A stretch of 64,000 bases of DNA from Wolbachia endosymbiont (group A) of Pogonocherus hispidulus (GTDB taxonomy: Bacteria; Pseudomonadota; Alphaproteobacteria; Rickettsiales; Anaplasmataceae), in assembly GCF_964028195.1 (NCBI RefSeq), contig NZ_OZ034750.1, positions 1,550,001-1,614,000 of the forward strand, in the 5' to 3' direction. The position numbers and the translations under genes are program-made. Below, one piece after another: positions 62,936-64,000 of this stretch (position 1 is the first letter of the stretch; each line of letters opens with the position of its first letter). A model generated the notes under the pieces. The model saw only the letters and a list, made by a program, of their open reading frames with translations, did no database searches and was not told the DNA's origin.

Positions 62936-63544
62936 TTATGTATTCTTTTTTAAATTTTCTTCTGCAAAATCCCAATTAATCAAATGGTCAAGGAAAACTT
63001 TTATGTAGTCAATTCTACGATTTTGACAATCTAAATAGTATGCGTGCTCCCACACATCCATAGTGAGTAATGGCACTTGACCATAAGTTAATGGCAAATC
63101 TGCATTTGGAGTTTTGGTGATTTTGAGCTTTCCTTTTTCAAGCACTAACCACACCCATCCACTACCAAACTGGCTTACTCCATAATTGGAGAATTCTTCA
63201 TAAAATTTATCAAAGCCACCGATATCGTCCTGAATTTTTTTTGCTAAAAGACTACTATCTTTAGGCTTACCACCACCATTTTTTTTCATTGAGTTCCAAT
63301 AAAAAGTGTGGTTCCAAACTTGTGCTGCGTTATTAAATATGGGAACTTTATCGCTATTACCATGCACTTTTGTTATTAATTCCTCAATTTTCACATGTTG
63401 ACAATCCGTATTTTCAACCAGCTCGTTGAGTTTATTTAAATATCCTTTATGGTGCTTATCATAATGAAAATCTAAGGTTTTTGCAGATATGTAAGGTTCT
63501 AAAGCTGTTTTATCATATGGTAATTCAGGTAAAGTAAAACTCAT
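62936..63544 (-). CDS. sodB: Superoxide dismutase (Fe type)
   Basis: This is a 202-aa protein. The metal ligands are present: His in 'LDFHYDKHHKGYLNKLNELV', His in 'AAQVWNHTFYWNSMKKNGGG', and Asp and His in 'LLTMDVWEHAYYLDCQNRR'. The wording of the second and third motifs (QVWNHTFYW, and DVWEHAYY) fits Fe-SOD. A strong ribosome site (aaggag) precedes the ATG. It is cotranscribed with the M16 peptidase gene. Confidence 0.95.
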   Translation of the reverse strand: MSFTLPELPYDKTALEPYISAKTLDFHYDKHHKGYLNKLNELVENTDCQHVKIEELITKVHGNSDKVPIFNNAAQVWNHTFYWNSMKKNGGGKPKDSSLLAKKIQDDIGGFDKFYEEFSNYGVSQFGSGWVWLVLEKGKLKITKTPNADLPLTYGQVPLLTMDVWEHAYYLDCQNRRIDYIKVFLDHLINWDFAEENLKKNT

Positions 63545-63690
63545 GACAATCTCCTTATTTTTGACCTACTTGGATGGTATTGTAATATGTGCTCTTGTGC
63601 AACATATAATTAATAGCTAAAACACTTAGATGTCTATTGCATTATTCTAAATTATACTACAATAATGATTATTATATAAGCCATAGAAAC
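63545..63690. other. Intergenic region upstream of sodB
   Basis: AT-rich, no gene. It must carry the sodB promoter, but no clear hexamer pair stands out. Confidence 0.3.
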
Positions 63691-64000
63691 GGATTGAATG
63701 CAAAAACTTCCTTGACAAACTCCGCCAGCCCCCTTATCATGAGACTGAAGCTATTTATTTATCTTCTCTGTACAGATTAAATGACAAAAAAACTCACGTA
63801 TCTGGCGTCTCATGTTTAATTTTTTGCACTATGTGCACCGTATGTCTTTATCAAATTTCTAGGTTTTTACCTACATAAGCTGAAACGCGCTTATAAAGCG
63901 TTCAAGACATCACCCAACGTCAAATTTTAAAATAGAGAGTGTAATAACTAGCTACCACGGGTTTTCTTTGCCTTTTTTTTCTGCCTAGTAAATTTCTTAA
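63690..64000 (+). repeat. Dispersed RNA-like repeat, copy D (runs off the right edge)
   Basis: Fourth copy. TTGACA (63712-63717), 17 bp, TATCAT (63735-63740). Core 63802-63924: CTGGCGT pairs with ACGTCAA(A) including a G-U. GCAC-TAT-GTGC, TAGGT-TTTT-ACCTA and TGTCTT/AAGACA are kept. The sequence ends inside the T-rich part. Confidence 0.6.
63712..63740 (+). promoter_or_regulatory. sigma70-like promoter in repeat copy D
   Basis: TTGACA and TATCAT separated by 17 bp, with a spacer identical to that of copy A. Confidence 0.6.

Noticed and set aside
1..64000. Cytoplasmic-incompatibility genes, WO phage modules, ankyrin-repeat genes and toxin-antitoxin pairs
   Set aside because: I looked for their characteristic motifs in all the larger open frames and saw none.

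Overview
The window is AT-rich and reads as a chromosome segment of Wolbachia (Alphaproteobacteria, Rickettsiales, Anaplasmataceae). The grounds are the combination of CtrA, 5-aminolevulinate synthase HemA, SURF1, NuoE and SdhB, a reduced wall-related set (MurJ, PBP2, FtsZ, a NodB-type deacetylase), decayed IS110 and IS256 elements, and dispersed GC-richer palindromes of the kinds 'gtcatcccgct..ttagcgggat' and 'tcatcccagtg..cactgggat'. I see no WO phage genes, ankyrin repeats or cif-type genes. The strain or supergroup cannot be fixed from this sequence alone.

Layout. 0-2 kb: tail of a TPR-like gene, a dispersed repeat that looks like an RNA gene, palindromes and a dead IS110. 2-7 kb: unknown protein, AsmA-like protein and MurJ on the minus strand, then tRNA-His. 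7-13 kb: a frameshifted membrane protein, IS256 debris, an 837-aa effector-like protein, an AGCS symporter and a second dead copy of the same IS110. 13-17 kb: dnaX-ybaB, a GST-like gene, an O-methyltransferase and a 92-aa unknown. 17-19.7 kb: a whole but frameshifted IS256 and a dead IS110 of another type. 19.7-27 kb: recF, bcp, a histidine kinase, an argD-type aminotransferase, rimM, efp, a suhB-like gene with a destroyed active site, and hemA. 27-30 kb: a lipase-like gene apparently broken into three reading frames. 30-34.5 kb: htpG, a 1.5-kb repeat field with a 109-bp tandem repeat, and an unknown charged protein. 34.7-40 kb: HAD, RDD, bacterioferritin, SURF1, a KefB-type antiporter, a thioredoxin-fold protein and tmk. 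40-45.5 kb: a second repeat field inverted relative to the first, PBP2 overlapping a polysaccharide deacetylase, comM and a small membrane protein with a clear promoter and terminator. 45.7-53.6 kb: ftsZ-EVE-ybeY, sdhB, the gpsA-pgpA-GNAT-PAS run, ctrA and the RNase P RNA. 53.7-64 kb: a Thr-rich single-pass membrane protein, nuoE-tgt, a HAD protein with three EPIY motifs, an intact IS110, an M16 protease, sodB and a fourth copy of the RNA-like repeat.

Most of the window is housekeeping: replication and repair (dnaX, recF, tmk), translation (rimM, efp, tgt, ybeY, tRNA-His, rnpB), haem and respiration (hemA, surf1, sdhB, nuoE), oxidative stress (bcp, sodB, bfr), phospholipids (gpsA, pgpA) and cell-cycle control (ctrA, a PleC-like kinase, a kinase-less PAS protein). 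Set among these are accessory genes with host-interaction features: EPIY and SH3-ligand motifs, DSGxxS motifs, a lipase fold and a mucin-like protein.

The strongest candidates for something undescribed are two. One is a four-copy dispersed element with an invariant sigma70-type promoter and compensatory changes in its hairpins, which suggests a multicopy small RNA. The other is the EPIY-bearing HAD protein at 58.2 kb. Both are inferences from reading the sequence and no search was run.
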